Shown: positions 22,941 through 34,396, numbered from the stretch's first letter. The stretch is 64,000 nt of DNA from Ashinkailepas kermadecensis (GCA_034440615.1 JAOTOM010002927.1:1-64000); one strand, 5' to 3'. Made by a program: numbers and translations. The notes: a model not told the origin generated them from the letters alone.

Positions 22941-22944
<4 letters not shown>
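21974..22944. other. Unique spacer with promoter-like left end
   Basis: Apart from the site cluster at 21,976-22,160 no gene is supported. Short open frames on both strands have no recognisable domain. Confidence 0.4.
21976..22160. promoter_or_regulatory. Paired CRE-type sites with YY1-like motif
   Basis: GCGACCCGGACGAC occurs at about 21,976 and again near 22,060. Each copy is followed by a perfect palindromic TGACGTCA (22,017-22,024 and 22,086-22,093), the consensus for CREB/ATF factors. About 60 bp further on is CAAAATGGCGCG, close to the YY1 core AAAATGGCG often seen at TATA-less starts. The combination suggests a promoter, but no downstream exon could be identified. Confidence 0.3.

Positions 22945-23014
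<70 letters not shown>
22945..23014. repeat. (TA)n microsatellite
   Basis: About 34 AT dinucleotides, interrupted once by a C near 23,002. Confidence 0.96.
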
Positions 23015-23619
23015 GTACGTAGATGGTGCTTGTTTGTTTGTTGGTATTTTGTATGTGTGCGTGTGCGTGTGCGTGGAGACACATGCAGTCTTTTTGTATC
23101 ACGTTTTTAGATCACAGAAGAATCTCTAAAATTGGATACAGCGAGCTACCGCCACCCGTTCTGAACTATTTTCATGATGTATATCCCGTTGAGCACATGT
23201 CATATATTTCACTTACCCAGTCATTCCACCGCATGCATGCCCGATAGCGTAATCTTAAAAACAATGTCTACGCCTCAGTACACTGGTACATCACGACCTA
23301 ACCACGCCAAGTACCCCGCCGTGCGCGCGGCCGCCCGGCGGGCGTTCCTGCGTGCTCGGTGGGCATCTGTTGTGGGCCGGCGTCTCGTAACGGGAGACGG
23401 TCCGAGTCACCAGCGTCAATTCACTCAAGTCGGACGATCTGCAACAGACGCCCTCTGCCGCCCGCGGTGAGCGCCGTCCGCCGTCTGCCATTAAGCAGCG
23501 GCACCGCTTCGGCCGCAGTCGGCCCCGGCTGTGTCCAGCCGTAAAGCGGTGTTGTCGGCGGCGGTGCGGTGTGTTTTCCAGGCCCGCGGGGCACGTGCAG
23601 CACGGCAGCACGGCCCATC
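23015..23619. other. Spacer; turns GC-rich from about 23,310
   Basis: No gene supported. The CpG-rich shoulder of the 79-bp array begins abruptly near 23,310. Confidence 0.4.
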
Positions 23620-24346
23620 CCGACCAGCTGGCCGGCCGCCGTGGCGGCCTGCGGCCCGCGCTGTTTGGCAGTGGAGCACACCGGAGGGTCCGTCCGTCCC
23701 GACCAGCTGGCCGGCCGCCGTGGCGGCCTGCGGCCCGCGCTGTTTGGCAGTGGAGCACACCGGAGGGTCCGTCCGTCCCGACCAGCTGGCCGACCGCCGT
23801 GGCGGCCTGCGGCCCGCGGTGTTTGGCAGTGGAGCACACCGGAGGGTCCGTCCGTCCCGACCAGCTGGCCGGCCGCCGTGACGGCCTGCGGCCCGCGGTG
23901 TTTGGCAGTGGAGCACACCGGAGGGTCCGTCCGTCCCGACCAGCTGGCCGGCCGCCGTGGCGGCCTGCGGCCCGCGGTGTTTGGCAGTGGAGCACACCGG
24001 AGGGTCCGTCCGTCCCGACCAGCTGGCCGGCCGCCGTGGCGGCCTGCGGCCCGCGCTGTTTGGCAGTGGAGCACACCGGAGGGTCCGTCCGTCCCGACCA
24101 GCTGGCCGGCCGCCGTGGCGGCCTGCGGCCCGCGGTGTTTGGCAGTGGAGCACACCGGAGGGTCCGTCCGTCCCGACCAGCTGGCCGGCCGCCGTGGCAG
24201 CCTGCGGCCCGCGCTGTTTGGCAGTGGAGCACACCGGAGGGTCCGTCCGTCCCGACCAGCTGGCCGGCCGCCGTGACGGCCTGCGGCCCGCGGTGTTTGG
24301 CAGTGTCGCGGTGGAGCACACCGGAGGGTCCGTCCGTCCGTCCTGC
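23620..24346. repeat. 79-bp minisatellite, about 9 units
   Basis: Units of 79 bp contain CGACCAGCTGGCCGGCCGCC, GCGGCCTGCGGCCCGCG, then TGTTTGGCAGTGGAGCACAC. Each holds the palindromes CCAGCTGG and GGCCGGCC. Units differ at few positions: GCGCTG or GCGGTG, GTGGCGG or GTGACGG, and one GGCAG. The last unit (24,290-24,346) carries short insertions. The overlapping open frames on both strands are by-products. Confidence 0.95.
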
Positions 24347-25780
24347 TCGCGCCGTCAGTGAGCCGCGAACCGGCAACTGCTCGGTTGTGAGACAGCTCCG
24401 CCGACCACCCACCAGGTTGTTCAGCACCACGGGGACTTTGACCTGAGCACGACGTTGCTGCACTTTAAGGTTCTTTAATTTCGGAAAACTAATCGTCTTT
24501 AAAACAATGCAATTCCCATAGCTTCTAAGCGCACATTCCTCCATATTCCACACAACCATCACGCTCAGGTCATGTCCGGTCACAGACCCTGATCAAAGTG
24601 AGAGGAGACTACATCCTAAACAAGCCCACTCCACGTATTTGTGAACCGTTTAAGGGATTTTGATAAAATCTGCGGGAATGGCCGTAGGCACGGATACATC
24701 AAGATTGGGTATGAAGAAATTGTTTAACAAGCGAAGATCGTTGGCGTCAAACCTAGGACTTTGACTTCACGAACTTCTGATTGGATGATTCAACATTTTT
24801 GGTTCTGGCCGCATGTTACGATTATTTATTTTCTTCCCCTAAGTACGTTTACAATCACCACAATGACGCAATACAGCAATATTGTGCAACCATACCCGTG
24901 ACCATCGCCCGGACCACATGCCATAGGCCATATGGAAGAGGAGAAACAAAAAACAGTCTAATTAGGGATTGTTAAATGCACGGTTATTATGGAGTGTGGT
25001 AGATTTTCATAAGGTAGGGTGCAAACATATGAACGCCAAATTATAATTTAGCGTGGATAAATAAGCTGGTGATCCCAGGATAGAAAAAGATCATCAGAGG
25101 TCGGTAACCTTGATGTGTTATCTGGTGTCCCCATGTTTGCGTATGACCTGGAAAATATGTCCGTCGTATAGGAATTATATTAACTAGCGATATTCTTCGG
25201 CAGGGGGGGGGGGGTGATTGGGGGTGTCAAATTCACGCCCAATGGAGTTGTGACGGCTGCCACCAACATAACCTGGAGCATTCACCTCCATCGCCTCACC
25301 ATCGGACCTCAGTGAATTGTGATCGCTTTTCGGAAGTATTTTCCACTGTTCTTATCTAATGCAAGTATATAATATGCATTGGATCTCAGAAATGGAGGTA
25401 TTTGGAATGGGAATAATTGCAGCCCATGACACGCCGAAACCAACATTTGACCTGACATGTGGAGCTATGTAAAAACAGCCAAAGCAATCTGTGGTATTTT
25501 GACCAGCTATCCAACGATACCAAAATCAGCATAATTTGACAGTTGGTGCCCGAGACACGAGGGAGAGGGAGGGGGAGCAGCCTCCTCGTGGCTGATGTAA
25601 AATTGTCCATTGACGGCCGGATTAAACAGCCTCCCTTCAGGTGCCATTTGTATGCATGCACATTGCATAGCACGATACACTCGGGGCACTCCAATCTCGG
25701 ATATAAAACACGATCGGACAAGCTTCGCATAACCGAATGCTTGTCAGCTTGTCGCCGGTTCTCGCCGCCCACATCATTTA
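24347..25780. other. AT-leaning spacer with a G12 run
   Basis: No coding domain recognised. A 12-base G run lies at 25,203-25,214. The 128-codon minus-strand frame at 25,386-25,772 shows no family signature. Confidence 0.4.
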
Positions 25781-26374
25781 GACGTCCTTGCAGGCGGCAG
25801 GCTCACCACGACAGAACGTCGCCATGTTGCAGGCGGCAGGCTCACCACGACAGAACGTCACCATGTTGCAGGCGGCAGGCTCACCACGACAGAACGTCGC
25901 CATGTTGCAGGCGGCAGGCTCACCACGACAGGACGTCACCATGCTGCAGGCGGCAGGCTCACCACGACAGGACGTCACCATGTTGCAGGCGGCAGGCTCA
26001 CCACGACAGGACGTCACCATGCTGCAGGCGGCAGGCTCACCACGACAGAACGTCACCATGTTGCAGGCGGCAGGCTCACCACGACAGGACGTCACCATGT
26101 TGCAGGCGGCAGGCTCACCACGACAGAACGTCACCATGTTGCAGGCGGCAGGCTCACCACGACAGAACGTCACCATGTTGCAGGCGGCAGGCTCAACACG
26201 ACAGGACGTTCGCCATGTTGCAGGCGGCAGGCTCACCACGACAGGACGTCACCATGTTGCAGGCGGCAGGCTCACCACGACAGGACGTCACCATGCTGCA
26301 GGCGGCAGGCTCACCACGACAGGACGTCACCATGCTGCAGGCGGCAGGCTCACCACGACAGGACGTCACCATGC
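25781..26374. repeat. 39-bp minisatellite, about 15 units
   Basis: Units contain GCAGGCGGCAGGCTCACCAC, GACAGGACGTCACC and ATGTT or ATGCT, so each carries an ACGTCA core. The period is 13 codons and an open plus-strand frame repeats a 13-residue unit (Met-Leu-Gln-Ala-Ala-Gly and so on), but two other strands or frames are also open. One base is inserted near 26,211 and the frame then shifts. Confidence 0.95.
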
Positions 26375-27152
26375 ACATAATGTGCCGACACGGACCGCCG
26401 CGCACCGTCCAGTGGTGGTGCGGACACCTGCAACACGGGCTACATGCACGGTGCACGCGCCGCCACGGCAGATATTGATACGCGGCCGCCAAACAATCGC
26501 TTTGCATGGCGTCCAGTCGACGTGAGGCGCCGACACCGGCGACGGCTGCCAAGACGGCGACGGCTGCCTAGCAACGCGACGGGCGCGGCGGCGCGACCTG
26601 CCGCCGGATAAACGGCTCGCGCACTAACGACATTTATTTACGGGGCATCATGCTCGCCGGCCCACACCGTGTCGTGTGCCGTCGCGTACACGGGCGTGAG
26701 CTGCATCGTGCAATGGGAATATCGGCCGCATCGCACTGCCGTCTGACAAACAGGAGGCGTGCATCATGCCGACTTGGCCACCACAAGCCCTACCAGTCAT
26801 ATGCACTGCGATTCATTTGAGTATGAATTTGACATCCTTGTACAATCTGCCTGATAGCGTTGATAGCGGCATTCCCACTCATGGACTACAAGGTCAGTGA
26901 ACCTGTCCGATGCTCCCCTTGGGCGTCAAATGACCCTGTAGTCGGCGCGCCCTTAAACCCAAATAATCAGTCAATCAAATCAATCGGATGCTCCCCTATT
27001 ATGGAAGTAGCATGCGTGCGCGATATGTCACGGTTCTCTCTGGCTGACGGCTTTCGGCTGAGTTTCCATCACCACAACCAGTCGTTCAGCCAAGCATCTT
27101 GTATTCAACTGTTGTTGAGCTGGCTGACTGCCCGACCACGGAACAGGCAGGT
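26375..27152. other. CpG-rich shoulder then AT-leaning spacer
   Basis: 26,375-26,700 is CpG-rich and non-repetitive and contains the RFX-like site below. The remainder is ordinary sequence with no gene supported. Confidence 0.4.
26562..26575. promoter_or_regulatory. RFX X-box-like site
   Basis: GGCTGCCTAGCAAC differs by one base from the palindromic RFX consensus core GTTGCCTAGCAAC. It sits in a CpG-rich shoulder. RFX sites mark ciliary gene promoters in many animals, but no exon is visible nearby, so this is a motif match only. Confidence 0.25.
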
Positions 27153-27330
27153 CAGGGGCGGATCCAGAAGTCTGGCTTGGGGACCTAAATTCCCGAAAAT
27201 TATCCGATTTCTAAAAACTCATCGGATTTGAACAGCTAACAATCGTCGGGTCTGCTTAACATGCGCCCTGGAGGGCCTCTGAAAATTACGCGCACTGGAG
27301 GGGGGGGGGGACGGATTCCGCCACCCTAAG
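27153..27330. mobile_element. Short MITE-like element with hAT-type end
   Basis: The left end CAGGGGCGGATCCAGA matches the right end of the element at 62,785-63,053. A degenerate inverted copy, ACGGATTCCGCCACCCT, lies at about 27,311-27,327 just after a G11 run. Terminal inverted repeats of this type occur on nonautonomous hAT-family elements. I could not identify a clean 8-bp target duplication. Confidence 0.4.
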
Positions 27331-28159
27331 ATCTCGGCTCCTACTAAAGCTAGAGTAACGAAATTCGCAGGATGGATGGGTACAGTAGTGAACTTTACTG
27401 TGTGCAAGTTCCATGACCTTAGGTCAATATCTTCAAGGTAAAATGATGTCACATATGTCAACATTTTCTTGTTTTACTTGGCTTGGCTTGTCATTGCCAT
27501 GGATCGCTGTGATTGTGTTTAAATGCTCCAAAATGGGCATCAATAATGTTTTGGACATTACTAATGATGCAATACAGATGCTAGACCCGGCATTTGACCT
27601 CAGGCCACCTATATAGCAGCACTTTATCAGGTCAGTTACCTGTTCCAGTTACCGGAACCGGGCCGCCCGCCCGACTGCTCCGTCGAGCAGCTCGGCGCAA
27701 TCGGCTTCGCGAAGAAAGGAGTGAAGTACATGAATAAAGTATGGAAACGCTTAGGTACACAATGACAAACAGTAGTTTTCAGAATGTGTAGGGAGTAACA
27801 TGCAAAGCGACATCAATCGCATGACAGTCATTTTCATTTATGACAACATTCCAGTTTACCAAGTTTGGCTCCATTAACCTGTCATGAACTTGACCTGACT
27901 TGACCTCGGTGACCTAACATGACCTTGGAACTATTTAGCATCACAATATACATCAAACAAGTCGCTAGTGCTGCCAAGAACACTTCCCTTTTGCAAATAT
28001 ACGGGAAGCGCATCAGCGCCGATTTTTAAGGTCTGGCGCTACGAAATGTTTTGACTCTAATGGTCCCTAACTAGACAAATTTGCGGCAGATTTCCATTTT
28101 TCTTACTTTAAACGACGCGCCGGACACTTCTAAGTAGGTGCGCAAATAATTGCGTATAT
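27331..28159. repeat. TGACCT-rich dispersed repeat fragments
   Basis: Clusters of TGACCT occur at 27,412-27,425, 27,595-27,605 and 27,890-27,935, the last as GAACTTGACCTGACTTGACC. The text resembles the 7,763-8,460 repeats, but I cannot align it end to end by eye. No gene supported. Confidence 0.35.
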
Positions 28160-28232
28160 CGACTGGTGAAAACTGGAGTAATGTACGAAACACCGGAGGG
28201 GTGGGCGGATTTCCCCCCCCCCCCACCAGTCG
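28160..28232. repeat. 73-bp inverted repeat spanning a C12 run
   Basis: CGACTGGTG (28,160-28,168) is exactly inverted as CACCAGTCG (28,224-28,232). The right arm directly follows a run of 12 C. A smaller inverted repeat, CGCAA/TTGCG, lies just outside on the left (28,141-28,154). It may be a very short MITE-like element. Confidence 0.4.
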
Positions 28233-28998
28233 CGTGTTAAGGCAATATTTATGTAATACTTTTTATATTTCGATAAAGTACCAGCTTCATGCAAAATATC
28301 GCAAAAAATCGGCCTCATGAGGGTAGAGCCATGGCCCCTTTGGTTCCCTCTGGATCCATCCCTGACACAGGTCACGCAACAAGACGTAGCCACCTAACCG
28401 GTGACTTGCTTAGTGTGCCATAACACCTTCTCTTGGAACAAAGAATGGGAATACCTCAGGAAAATGTGTTAATAAACGTTACAAAAAAGTTTCATCGGAG
28501 GGATCTATGGAGTGAAACACATTTGCACGGAACAATACAGCAAAGCAGGCATCAAGGCACCGGAGGCGTAACGACCAAGTAGCTGATAATTTGTCAGACA
28601 TGCAGGCAAGAAGCTTCGCTTAGGCTACGCACTCGTCCGTAACAACTAATTTAAGTCCACAGCTTTACTCGTCTAGCTTCTCGAAATGTGCATCACGCCA
28701 GAATGTCGCTACGAGTATCGACATGTCTAACAGCAACCTCTGCATCACCTCTGGCCTCCCTCCTTAGCCACCGTGTTACCGATGGAACAGTGCTGCCAAC
28801 TTCCCTAGTCTGCTTGGTGCTGCCAGCTCTTTACTCCGAGCTTCCTACACGTCTGTATTACTGAGTGGCGCGTGACGATGTCGATTCAGAGCCCTCTGCA
28901 CGGCCCTATTATTGCTCGTCTGTCCTTGCCTCACGCTATTGGGTGCCATCAGACCGGCCGTGCATCGACTGCCTCTGTTGCGAAACGCTGCACGTCGG
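28233..28998. other. Unique spacer, no gene supported
   Basis: No recognisable coding, RNA or repeat feature. Confidence 0.35.
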
Positions 28999-29000
28999 TA

Positions 29001-29236
29001 ACTCCACTCCGGGGCGATGTGCAGCAGTGATAAATATGTCCACTCCGGGGCGATGTGCAGCAGTGAGAAATGTGTCCACTCCGGGGCGATGTGCAGCAGT
29101 GGGAAATGTGTCCACTCCGGGGTGATGCACAGCAGTGAGCAATGTGTCCACTCCGGGGCGATGCGCAGCAGTGAGCAATGTGACAACTCCAGGGCGATGC
29201 GCAGCAGTGAGCAATGTGTCCACTCCGGGGCAGTCT
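29001..29236. repeat. 36-bp minisatellite, about 6.5 units
   Basis: Units contain CCACTCCGGGGCGATGTGCA, then GCAGTGAGAAATGTGT. The 36-bp spacing is exact from 29,005 to 29,221. Differences include GATGTGC/GATGCGC and AGAAATG/AGCAATG. Confidence 0.93.
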
Positions 29237-29689
29237 GGAATGTGTACGTGGGGTTGTTATCTTTTTATGTGCAGCTTCGGGGAGTGGCGGCCGTTCGGGC
29301 GGCGTGGGCGCACCGGCCGGGACAAACCGGCTGACGAGCGGTGACGTCACGATTGACGGGAATTCCGGCCGGACGTCCAGCGCTGCTTCGGCGTTTGTCG
29401 GGAAGCGGAGGTGCCGGTCTGCGACTGAAAAGCGAACACGAATTGTATTGTATTGTATTGTCACCATTGTCGGACCAAATCCACACATGGGCTATTCCAT
29501 GGCTCTCTGTCACACAGGAAGCTGTAAAATACAAGTGCATCATGGAATACAAGACACGAAGAACGCAAGAGAATAGGCAAACAGCGCGACCACATCAAAG
29601 ATGATATGTATGGAGTATTCGGTATTATCTGCTCGCACATAGCCAGAGCCCGCTAATTACTCCGCTGTGCCATTTTTTGGCGTGACTGA
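29237..29689. other. GC-rich shoulder and spacer
   Basis: CpG-rich until about 29,420, with a short ATTGT tandem at 29,443-29,460. No gene supported. Confidence 0.35.
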
Positions 29690-29764
29690 CTGCTTGTTAA
29701 CGCAGTTCTTATTTTTCATTTTCGTGGGGCGACACCCGTCGCTCTTTTCTTATTTCCTTTTCTA

Positions 29765-29788
29765 GTGGGGTGACACCCGTCACCCCAC
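29765..29788 (+). other. Perfect hairpin in LINE 5' UTR
   Basis: GTGGGGTGAC (29,765-29,774), loop ACCC, GTCACCCCAC (29,779-29,788) form a 10-bp perfect stem. A related sequence, GTGGGGCGACACCCGTCGC, occurs about 40 bp upstream (from 29,725) with a shorter GCGAC/GTCGC stem. The second copy varies while keeping its base pairing at that position, so an RNA structure in the element's 5' UTR is plausible. Confidence 0.6.
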
Positions 29789-29880
29789 GCAGCTTTCGTC
29801 GTCGTCGTATTTCCGTTCCCTGAGTTTCTGTGTGTCTTTTATCTTTATTTAACTTACATTAGGTAGGATTTTTCCCCGCG

Positions 29881-31207
29881 ATGGGGAAAAAGCGTAAAAA
29901 GGACACGGACCCATGCTCGCCAACGGACTCAGACACGGAATTTCCTCCTCTGACCACACCCGAAGACCATCGCACGAACACGGACTTGGCCCCTGATGCT
30001 CCCTCGATTGATGCAAACGTTGATGATCCGCGCCGAACTATTCCCCTCGAAGACGCCATGGAAGCCCTCTGCGCCTCGCCGATCCCTGCTCGTCCAAAGA
30101 CCACGACCTCGCCTCACGATCCGGACCAGACCATCACTCTCGACGCCGCTGACCCACGCTCGAACCAGACCACGCCCTCCCAACCTGAACCAATCCAATC
30201 CATTGAACCTTACCTTGACAGTGCTGGCTCGTACGTAGTCGTTAAGCCTGTCGAGGAATCGTTTCCTTTCGTCGTGTCAACATTTTCTGGCCGACTAAAC
30301 AACTCCTCGCCATCTGCTCCCTAGTCAATCCCGACATTGAAGCCCCTGCCAACGGAACCCTAGTTATCAAAACCCCATCCCGAGCCCAGACCAAAGCCCT
30401 CCTCCGCACCACCACATTTTGTGGGAAATCCGTCACCGTCACTCTACATTCCAACCGTAACACCACCAAGGGCACCGTCTTCGCGCCGGAGCTCCGCTTC
30501 ATGTCTGAGGAAGATATTCAGGCGGAGCTCAGGCTGGAGGGGGTGACCCACGTCCGCCGCATCACTTCCTTTAAAGACGGTCAGAAACGTGGCACGAGCC
30601 TCTTTGTCCTTACCTTTAATTCTACCACTCTTCCCAAATCCCTCCTCGCCGGATACCTACGCTACCAAATCCGCGTCTTCATTCCCAATCCTCTCCTCTG
30701 TTTTAACTGTCAACGCTTCGGCCATGGCAGTAAAACATGCCGCCAACCAGCCCGCTGCCCCAAATGCGGCGAACCACCTCATCCCGAATCCACCTGCTCC
30801 AAACCTGCCCACTGCCTCAACTGCAACACATCCGACCACCTGACCATATCACCCCTCTGCCCAGTTTGGCGCAAGGAGAAGGAAGTCTGCGCTGTCAAGG
30901 CCACGACCGGGGTGTCACACCCCAGGACCGACGGTCTGTCGAAGCCACCTCCCCGTCAACTAAACCGTATGCTCAGGCGGCCATCGTTGCTCCCCCCACA
31001 CGTCGCGTCAACACTACTTCTACCTCGATTCAAACAGACATGATTCCCGGTTTAGCTCCACTAAAAAAAACTTACACTACTGACCACACCGACACAAACT
31101 ACCCAGGTTCCCAACACACAGACCACTCCGGCTCCCAAATTATCGTTCCCCGTCAGCGGGCCGCCGATCGAGCCCTGCATGTCCAGCGCCGGCCGGCACC
31201 GACGTGA
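29881..31207 (+). pseudogene. LINE ORF1, gag-like zinc-knuckle protein (frameshifted)
   Basis: ORF1 proteins of this group bind element RNA. The start ATG at 29,881 opens 148 codons of polar, Pro/Thr/Asp-rich N-terminus. At about 30,265-30,273 the natural reading moves to another frame, which holds the central domain and three zinc knuckles: C-x2-C-x4-H-x4-C at about 30,699-30,740, a second at about 30,756-30,797 and a third, wider one ending near 30,860. Near 30,905 it moves frame again to a Ser/Thr/Pro-rich tail ending at 31,207. The knuckle Cys and His residues are all present. The two frame changes make this a pseudogene unless they are sequencing errors. ORF2 starts about 185 bp downstream. 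Confidence 0.85.
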
Positions 31208-31392
31208 CCCGACCAACTTCCAGCCGGCGGACATCCCTCGCGGCAGTGACCGGTCGCCGTGACCTTGCCAAGGTCACCGGCCGGCCGGACGGGTCCATCG
31301 CCTCCGTCCGCACACAATCCACATGTCCGCCAGATTTACAATCCTGGCTCCGACATGCACCGAAAGGTGCCGACAAATATTAATTTTCACAA

Positions 31393-32412
31393 ATGTCCAC
31401 AATTATACAATGGAACTGCCATAGTTTAATATCGAAATGGGCAGAAATGAAAGCATTCTTTAGTTTACTCACTCCCATTCTCATCGCACGTCAGGAAACC
31501 TGGTTCTTACCCACCGATCCATATATTTTCAACATCTTTAATTACTCGCTCTACCGTCACGACGAGGTCCGTGAAACACACCGCAGTGGCGGTACAGCGC
31601 TTTACATAAACAATGATTACACACATACACAAATTACACTCGATTCACCTTTACAAGCAGTAGCTTGTACTTTGCGTTTTCATCGTAGAAACATAGATGT
31701 ATGTTCATTATATATTCCACTATCTACAGACAACACAAACATTTTGACAGAATTAGAAAACCTCATCGCGCAATTCAAAAACCCTTTCATTTTACTTGGC
31801 GATTTTAACGCCCATAGCCCAGCGTGGGATAGAACATGCACACTTCCAGACACTCGCGGACGCATAGTTGAACACATCTTAGACAGACACAATTTAGTAT
31901 TACTTAACACCGGTGAGCCAACATTTTTCCACCTCGGTCACAATACAGAAACTGCCATTGATTTAACAATTTGTTCTCCAGCCCTGGCCAACGATTTTGA
32001 TTGGACAATAGACACAGACATTCATGATAGCGATCACTGCCCCATTAAATTAGTACCGACCATTTCAACAACTGCCGATACCACACCAAGTTGTATTCCT
32101 CGCTGGAAACTTTTGAAGGCCGACTGGACCAAATCTGAGGAACTTTCGTACTTACAGTGCAACCCGGACATTTCTCCAGTACAAAACATTCATTTAAGTA
32201 CCAACACACTTTTACAAGCAACGTCTGCAACAATTCCACTCACAAAACCTATCACAAAACGAACCCCAGTCCCCTGGTGGTCCATAGCAGTTTCTCAAGC
32301 AATAGCCGCTCGAAAACGAGCATTTATAAAATATTTACGCCATCGCGACCAACAAAATTTAATCAACCGGAACCATGAGCGTGCAAGAACACGCTGCATT
32401 ATACGTAACGCT
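31393..32412 (+). pseudogene. LINE ORF2 N-terminal part: AP-type endonuclease
   Basis: The start at 31,393 opens an uninterrupted frame through the whole endonuclease domain, which nicks target DNA to prime reverse transcription. Visible motifs are QWNCHS (Asn8), QETW (Glu35), LGDFNAHSPAWD (Asp137, Asn139), AIDLTICSP and SDHCPI (Asp214, His215), so the expected catalytic set is complete. The linker towards the reverse transcriptase follows and is cut at about 32,412, after the codons for Ile-Arg-Asn, where Gypsy LTR sequence begins. The frame stays open to 32,592 only by chance; those last 60 codons belong to the LTR. Confidence 0.9.
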
Positions 32413-32690
32413 GGTTCGGTTCCACCCGACTCGGCTGTAAGACACGGTACACTCACGAGGGCGTCTGAACCAGAACTGTATTTGCATTCCCGCGCTGAGG
32501 GAGGTACGACCGTAGCGACATCTATTGGTTGCCAACTCAACCACCACACCCCATCACTTGTCATTTACTGTGCGATGCACCTAAGCGACTGAACAAGTGA
32601 TCATACTTCCGCACCAAAATACTTAAGCGGCAGATTCGAGCAGAACAAAAGTAAATGACATTTGTATCATAAGTACCCACACACATTACG
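32413..32690 (-). repeat. Probable single 3' LTR of the Gypsy element
   Basis: The noncoding stretch between the end of pol (stop at 32,702) and resumed LINE sequence (32,412) is about 280 bp. On the minus strand a purine-rich TGGGGTGGAG follows the pol stop, as expected for a polypurine tract. The LTR would then begin TGTGTGTGGG and could end at AACCA next to the LINE. No partner LTR exists in the window, so the limits are inferred. Confidence 0.5.
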
Positions 32691-32701
32691 GCTCCACCCC
32701 A

Positions 32702-34396
32702 TCACCAGTCCTGTTGCGCGCAACGCATCACTTCTATGAGGCGCTGCGGACGCCGGCGCACGCGATCGGATCGCCGCGGCGCACCCCCGGCGGCGTCCGG
32801 CGGCGGCGCAGGCTGGGACGGAGGCGGATGTAGCACCGCGGCCGGCGATGACACCGATTCGACCTCGTCCGGCGTGGCGTGGGCGTATCGCTGACGTAGA
32901 TGACGTCTGTTTCGTGTTAATACTCTTCCGCCTGGCAGACGAACGAAGTATCGGCGATGTCCCGTTACCTCGGTCACAACACCGCATCGATCCCATTTGC
33001 CAGTCGAGGGATTTTGCAGCGCCATCTGGCTGCCGACCTGAAGCCCCGGTAGGTCGCGCGCGCGCTGGTTGTAATGGGCCTCCACCCGGTCCCGGTGAGT
33101 AGCGGCAGCAGCTTCAGCATCATCGGCGGTGCGCTGCCAGCACGCTGCGAAGCATCGTCTGTGTGCCGGCAGCATGTCTCGTACAGGGTGTCCGAACAAG
33201 ATTTGTGCTGGGGAACGGCCATCCGGTCCCGGGGAATTACGGTGCTGCAGCACACCGCGCACCCATGCGTTCGGATCCAGGGCTGAGGAGCGCTCGTCCC
33301 AGCATCGTCTGATCAACGTTGCCGTGTGCTTCACGGCAGCCTCCGCCCGTCCGTTTGACTGCGGGTAGTGGGGTGAAGAGACACGATGCTGCACAGCCCA
33401 TCGTGACAGGAACTCCTGGAACAATCGGGCAGTGAATTGTGGGCCACCGTCCGACCAGAGAATCTCTGGTACTCCGGCGATGCAGAATATGCCCCGTAAC
33501 TCTGTCACAAGTCTGGCCGCAGTGGCATTCGTGCCAAGCAGCCGCACCATCTGCCAGCCAGAGTATGGGTCCACTGCGACGAGGAAGTACTGCCCAGCGT
33601 ACTGACTGAAGTCAGCACATAAGTGCTGGAAGGGACGACTGGCGGACTCGTGACGGCGGTACGTCTCCTTTTGGAGGGACGGCAGGTCACTTTGGCACGG
33701 CCGGCAGGTCCTGGTGATGTGTTCGATGGCCAGGTCTATTCCCGGCCAATATACGATCTGACGAGCCCGGCCCTTGGTTTTCTCTTTGCCCTGGTGACCG
33801 GCGTGCAGCTCACGCAGAACTGAGGACTTGAGAGGTCTGGGGATGACGAGGCGGCAGCCGCATACCACAAAGCCGTCGTCGACTGTGAGACGGTCGTGCA
33901 CCGCCCAGTAGGGGCGCAGAATTTCCGGGAGATCGGATTTTTGTGACGGGAAGCCGTCGAGCACCGTCTGCAATAGCAGACGTGCCTCCTCGTCTCTGTC
34001 GGCCGTCAGACGAACCTCGTCCAGTCGTATGTCAGTTTTTGACCTTGTGATCTCGTTGCTGATTATTGTGGACACCGACACGGCGTCGTCATCTTCGGCA
34101 AGCTCGTCTTCCTTTGAAGGATCTTGTGTTGGCGCCCTGGATAGCGCGTCTGGGCCTTGGTGATCCTTTCCCCGCCGCCAGCTTGCAGTCAGGTGCCATT
34201 CCATCAGCTTCTCTCGTAAGCACTGTAGACGGGGATTTTCTATCTCGTCTAGGTTTTTGGAATTCAGGATCGGAATGAGCGGACGGTGATCCACAAGCAG
34301 ATCAAGATGCTGCAACCCACCGAGGAAAAGGCGGCATTTGCGGCACGCCCATGCTACCGCCAGTAGCTCTAACTCGATAGTGGCGTATCGAGTCTC
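32702..34396 (-). pseudogene. Gypsy pol, 3' part: RNase H end and integrase
   Basis: This frame takes over where the upstream pol frame breaks near 34,390. Counting residues from 34,315: the RNase H/connection end (DHQGPDALSRAP, 51-62) is followed by an acidic linker. The integrase has an intact HHCC zinc motif (His171, His174, Cys204, Cys207) and a D,D-35-E catalytic core (Asp235 in CADFSQ, Asp289 in SDGGPQF, Glu325 in NGRAEAA). A C-terminal GPY/F-like region and a basic, Pro-rich tail end at 32,702. The integrase inserts element cDNA into the host genome. The domain is complete and open, so inactivity comes from the rest of the element. Confidence 0.9.

Noticed and set aside
32413..32592. 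Continuation of LINE ORF2 into 60 more codons
   Set aside because: The residues after the Ile-Arg-Asn codons do not fit the ORF2 linker, which resumes at 36,090. The segment is LTR sequence read by chance.
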